64,000 bases of DNA from positions 1-64,000 of the forward strand of contig JAGZSY010000001.1 in the NCBI GenBank assembly GCA_018380885.1, written 5' to 3'. A program made the translations under genes and the position numbers. The DNA comes from Enterocloster asparagiformis. GTDB lineage: Bacteria; Bacillota; Clostridia; Lachnospirales; Lachnospiraceae. Under the pieces are notes generated by a model, which saw nothing but the letters and a program-made list of their open reading frames with translations, made no database searches and was not told the DNA's origin. Positions 61,207-64,000 of the stretch are shown piece after piece; position 1 is the first letter of the stretch; every line of letters begins with the position of its first letter.

Positions 61207-62646
61207 ATGAAATACAGGAAGATGGTATCGTTATTGATGGCGGGCGCTATGGCGGCGGGGATGCTGGCCGGGTGCGGATCGGGCGACGGCGGCAGTCAGC
61301 AGTCCCAGGCGCCGGCGGGAACCGCCCAGGGGGAGAGCGGCAGCCAGGCCGCGGCGGGGGAGGAGGTAACGCTCCACCTGTTCGGGCCGGGACTTCTGTC
61401 CACCGTGGGGGAGAACGGCTCCATGGATCTGATCAGCGGGCTGGAGATGCCGGGATATCAGGTGATTGTGGACCGCTGGAATGAGCTTCACCCCAATGTA
61501 AAGCTGGTGATCGAGGCGCAGCCCTGGGACAACTGGCAGGCGGCGATCCAGACCGCGGTTCTCAGCGGCGACGTGGACATTATCATGCACGGCGCGAGCC
61601 TGGCGGACTTGGACGAGCCCCTTGACGCGTATCTGGAACAAGAGCCGGAGCTGCTGGAGCAGATTTATACGGTGGCCCAGCGCCGGACGGACGCCAGCGG
61701 GGACATGAGCGTGATGACCACCACCGGAATGTCCTATGCCATGAACCCCATGATGTGCATCCTGGACAAGCAGATATTCGACCACTACGGCCTGGAGCTG
61801 CCGGATGCGTCCTGGACCTGGGCGGACCTTGTGGAGCTGGGGAAAAAGACGACGGGGACCGATCCGGTGACGGGCGAGCAGACCTGGGGAATCCGCATGA
61901 CCCAGACGGACAGCGTGGGCAACCGCTACTTCAATTACCAGATGATCGCCTCCGCCTACGACGCAAAAGCGTTCTTCTACGGGAAAACCCTCCAGGAGTG
62001 CAGCGCGGACTTGACCGGGGAAAAGACCACCAAGGTATTTCAGACCATCGCGGACATTGCGGAGTGCCTGAGCCCGGATGTGCGGGAGGGCATCAACGTG
62101 AGCAAGACCATCACGGCGGAAAACCAGTTTGCGATCCAGTGGGAGCAGGACCCCTTCAACCGGTACAACGAAATCAAAGCCTGCGGCGGCGAGGACCGGT
62201 TCGTGCTGATGACCATGCCGGCCATCGAGGAGGGCGAGCTAAAGGGCAGCCCGTCCCTGTTTATGGGCGACCACAACATGTCCATCTGCAATACCAGCAA
62301 GAACAAGGAGTGGGCATGGGAGTTCTTAAAGTTCATGGTGACGGACGAGGTGGTGACGGACTGGGTGACCGGCTGTATGCAGCTGCCCAACAACCGCGAG
62401 GGCATGGAGCGGGTCAAGGGCCAGATGGGCGAGAGCTTCAGCGCGCCTATGGTGCGCGCCTTAGAGCAGAGCCCTGTGGGCTTTAGCAATTCCACAAACG
62501 ACTATTTCAACAATGTGAGCTTCGGCTCCGTGACGGCGGATACGGGAAACGCCATCGGGGAAATCCTGATGGGCAACATGAAGCCGGAGGAGGCGGGACC
62601 TTACATCCAGAAGAACATTGACGAGTATCTGCAATCCAAGAAGTAG
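61207..62646 (+). CDS. Sugar ABC transporter substrate-binding lipoprotein
   Basis: 479 aa from ATG 61207 (AAGGGGGAATCC). Signal peptide with lipobox LAGC (Cys near 22), then a Gly/Ser/Gln/Ala-rich linker and a type 1 extracellular solute-binding domain (LHPNVKLVIEAQPWDNWQAAI; NKEWAWEFLKFMVTDEVV). It captures an oligosaccharide at the cell surface and gives it to the two permeases downstream. Confidence 0.92.
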   Translation: MKYRKMVSLLMAGAMAAGMLAGCGSGDGGSQQSQAPAGTAQGESGSQAAAGEEVTLHLFGPGLLSTVGENGSMDLISGLEMPGYQVIVDRWNELHPNVKLVIEAQPWDNWQAAIQTAVLSGDVDIIMHGASLADLDEPLDAYLEQEPELLEQIYTVAQRRTDASGDMSVMTTTGMSYAMNPMMCILDKQIFDHYGLELPDASWTWADLVELGKKTTGTDPVTGEQTWGIRMTQTDSVGNRYFNYQMIASAYDAKAFFYGKTLQECSADLTGEKTTKVFQTIADIAECLSPDVREGINVSKTITAENQFAIQWEQDPFNRYNEIKACGGEDRFVLMTMPAIEEGELKGSPSLFMGDHNMSICNTSKNKEWAWEFLKFMVTDEVVTDWVTGCMQLPNNREGMERVKGQMGESFSAPMVRALEQSPVGFSNSTNDYFNNVSFGSVTADTGNAIGEILMGNMKPEEAGPYIQKNIDEYLQSKK

Positions 62647-62677
62647 GAAGCATTGAGAGGAAACGGGAGGCGTTGCG

Positions 62678-63580
62678 ATGAAGAAACATAAAATAAAAAA
62701 ACAGCTGGAGTGGTATTCGTTTATCATCCTGTCGCTGGTTACCCTGGTGATCCTCGTCTATGTGCCGATGATATCAACCATCCGATACAGCCTGTACGAC
62801 GTGTCGTTTCTGGGTTACGGGGAGCGGTACGTGGGACTTAACAACTACAAGATGCTTTTGGGAAGCAGCAGCTTCCTGAAAGCCTTTGGGAACACGGTGG
62901 TTCTGACCGCGCTGGGGCTCCTCACCATCCCCCTTGGCTTTATCCTGGCCACGCTGATCAACAGCCTGGGAAGGGGCAGGCTGCAGGGCTTCTTCCGGGT
63001 TGGGTTTTATCTGCCCAACATTATAACGGGAGTCAGCGTGATCCTGATTTTCCAGATCATTTTAAAAGGAAACGGCGGGCTGTTCAACCGGTTTTTATCG
63101 GCTGTTTCCGGCAGCGAGGTCAGCATCGGATGGCTCTCGGATTCCCACTACGCAAAGCTGGGGGCCACCCTGCTGTGGCTGTGGATGAATTTGGGCTATT
63201 CCATGCTGATCAATCTGGCCAGCATGCAGTCCATCCAGACCGAGATATACGAGGCGGCCGCGGTGGACGGGGCCAACGGGTTTAAGCAGTGGCTTTACAT
63301 CACCATCCCCCACATGAAGCAGTGCTTTGCGTTTCTGTTTGTGACGGGAATGATTTCCGGCCTGTCCCGGTTTACGGACCTGTTTATCATCGGCGGCAAC
63401 AGCTCCTCCGGCGCGCCGGGGGGCTCGCTGCAGACGCTGCTGCTCTATATTTACCAGTACAGCTTTGAGGTTCCCCAGTACGGATTGTCGTCGGCGGGCG
63501 CTATGATTCTGTTCGGCATTGTCTTTGTATTTACGCTGTTTAACGTGAGAATGTCCGGCATGTTTAAGGAGGAGGACTAA
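62678..63580 (+). CDS. Sugar ABC transporter permease 1
   Basis: 300 aa, six membrane helices, MalF-type. The ATPase-contact EAA loop reads IYEAAAVDGANGFKQWLYITIPHMK (near 190-213, read in two parts IYEAAAVDGANG and FKQWLYITIPHMK). ACGGGAGGCG precedes ATG 62678. Its stop overlaps the next start by one base (TAATG). Confidence 0.94.
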   Translation: MKKHKIKKQLEWYSFIILSLVTLVILVYVPMISTIRYSLYDVSFLGYGERYVGLNNYKMLLGSSSFLKAFGNTVVLTALGLLTIPLGFILATLINSLGRGRLQGFFRVGFYLPNIITGVSVILIFQIILKGNGGLFNRFLSAVSGSEVSIGWLSDSHYAKLGATLLWLWMNLGYSMLINLASMQSIQTEIYEAAAVDGANGFKQWLYITIPHMKQCFAFLFVTGMISGLSRFTDLFIIGGNSSSGAPGGSLQTLLLYIYQYSFEVPQYGLSSAGAMILFGIVFVFTLFNVRMSGMFKEED

Positions 63581-64000
63581 TGAGGAGACGGAAAATTCGA
63601 AAAATGCTCCTGACGGCGGGGCTGCTTGTGCTGCTGTTGTTCATCCTCACGCCGGTGTTCTGGGCCGTCACCCTCTCCTTTGACCGGGCGGCCACCACGT
63701 CGGTGCCGGAATTTTCCCTGATTCCCAGGGAGGCCACGCTGTTCAATTACCAGGCGGCGGGAAAGCTGATCAATCTGGCCCGTTACTACCGGAACACCGT
63801 ATTTTTGACGCTGGTCAACACGGCGGTCTCCGTATTTTTCGCGCTCTGCTGCGGCTACGCGTTCGCAAAAGGGAAATTCGCGTTAAAGAAGTTTTGGTTT
63901 TATTTTATGCTGGCGGTCATGATGATCCCCTTCGAGTCGAGGATGATTCCCCTCTACATCCAGTACAAGAACTGGGGGCTGATCGACACGTACGCCCCTT
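63580..64000 (+). CDS. Sugar ABC transporter permease 2, 5' part
   Basis: Starts at ATG 63580, overlapping the stop of permease 1, with AGGAGGAGG upstream, and stays open to the window edge (about 140 residues). It begins MRRRKIRKML, then a first helix, and reads TPVFWAVTLSFDR, RYYRNTVFLTLVNTAVSVFF, YAFAKGKF and MMIPFESRMIPLYIQYKNWG, the pattern of MalG-type permeases. The ATPase is not in the window; such systems often share one encoded elsewhere. Confidence 0.9.
   Translation, partial: MRRRKIRKMLLTAGLLVLLLFILTPVFWAVTLSFDRAATTSVPEFSLIPREATLFNYQAAGKLINLARYYRNTVFLTLVNTAVSVFFALCCGYAFAKGKFALKKFWFYFMLAVMMIPFESRMIPLYIQYKNWGLIDTYAP

Overview
The window looks like the chromosome of a GC-rich Firmicute, most likely a gut Lachnospiraceae bacterium (Enterocloster/Clostridium XIVa type). 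This rests on strong AGGAGG ribosome sites, a CD3324-family gene, mannose-type PTS genes, a C_GCAxxG_C_C redox protein, many GntR/AraC/LysR regulators and glycoside hydrolase islands. No rRNA, tRNA, CRISPR array or intact insertion sequence was seen. The taxonomic call is inference.

Layout. 1-880: 3' end of an AT-rich DUF1989 gene, then a structured non-coding stretch. 880-6.7 kb: general genes (C_GCAxxG_C_C protein, YwaF, half-size DMT protein, signal-less M15 endolysin-like peptidase, ComEA-like lipoprotein, orphan OmpR-type regulator, GNAT, RlmH). 6.9-12.4 kb: a minus-strand GntP permease / N-acyl-D-amino-acid deacylase / cysteine desulfidase-like operon with a divergent LysR regulator and an operator-like palindrome near -66. 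12.5-15.1 kb: secreted M14 carboxypeptidase and an ATP-grasp protein.

15.2-29.8 kb is the most striking part. A TetR regulator stands divergent to a same-strand run of fourteen genes: SDR dehydrogenase, phytoene-desaturase-like flavoprotein, unknown 135-aa protein, maleate-isomerase/Asp-Glu-racemase-family enzyme, fumarate-reductase-type flavoprotein, MFS transporter, small membrane protein, polyprenyl diphosphate synthase, UbiA prenyltransferase, UbiE methyltransferase, then FixC, FixX, EtfB and EtfA. It reads as uptake and oxidation/reduction of an unknown small molecule linked to a dedicated quinone and a FixABCX-type (potentially electron-bifurcating) complex. Only the late quinone steps are present, so the ring precursor must come from elsewhere.

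29.8-36.8 kb: CD3324, DUF1062, GNAT, AraC, a 19-nt tandem repeat, a frameshifted toroid-fold gene, a YfcE phosphodiesterase and a YgiQ radical SAM protein with a Gly/Arg/Lys-rich tail. 36.9-42.0 kb: a restriction-modification operon with a two-domain Dam-type methyltransferase carrying an N-terminal HTH, an AlwI-family endonuclease and an abutting DUF692-like TIM-barrel protein, closed by a terminator. 42-43.5 kb: TRIC channel and a phosphoribosyltransferase-like protein.

43.5-50 kb: minus-strand glycan operon (GntR, mannose-family PTS A-C-D-B, GH88, GH35) for imported, phosphorylated uronate- or galactose-containing oligosaccharides. 50.5-53.5 kb: acyltransferase plus esterase pair. 53.5-58.8 kb: FadR-type regulator, GNAT, and an enolase-superfamily/RraA/MBL/SDR operon for a sugar acid or related compound. 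58.8-64 kb: AraC regulator divergent to a cytoplasmic GH10 enzyme and a sugar ABC transporter whose second permease runs off the window.
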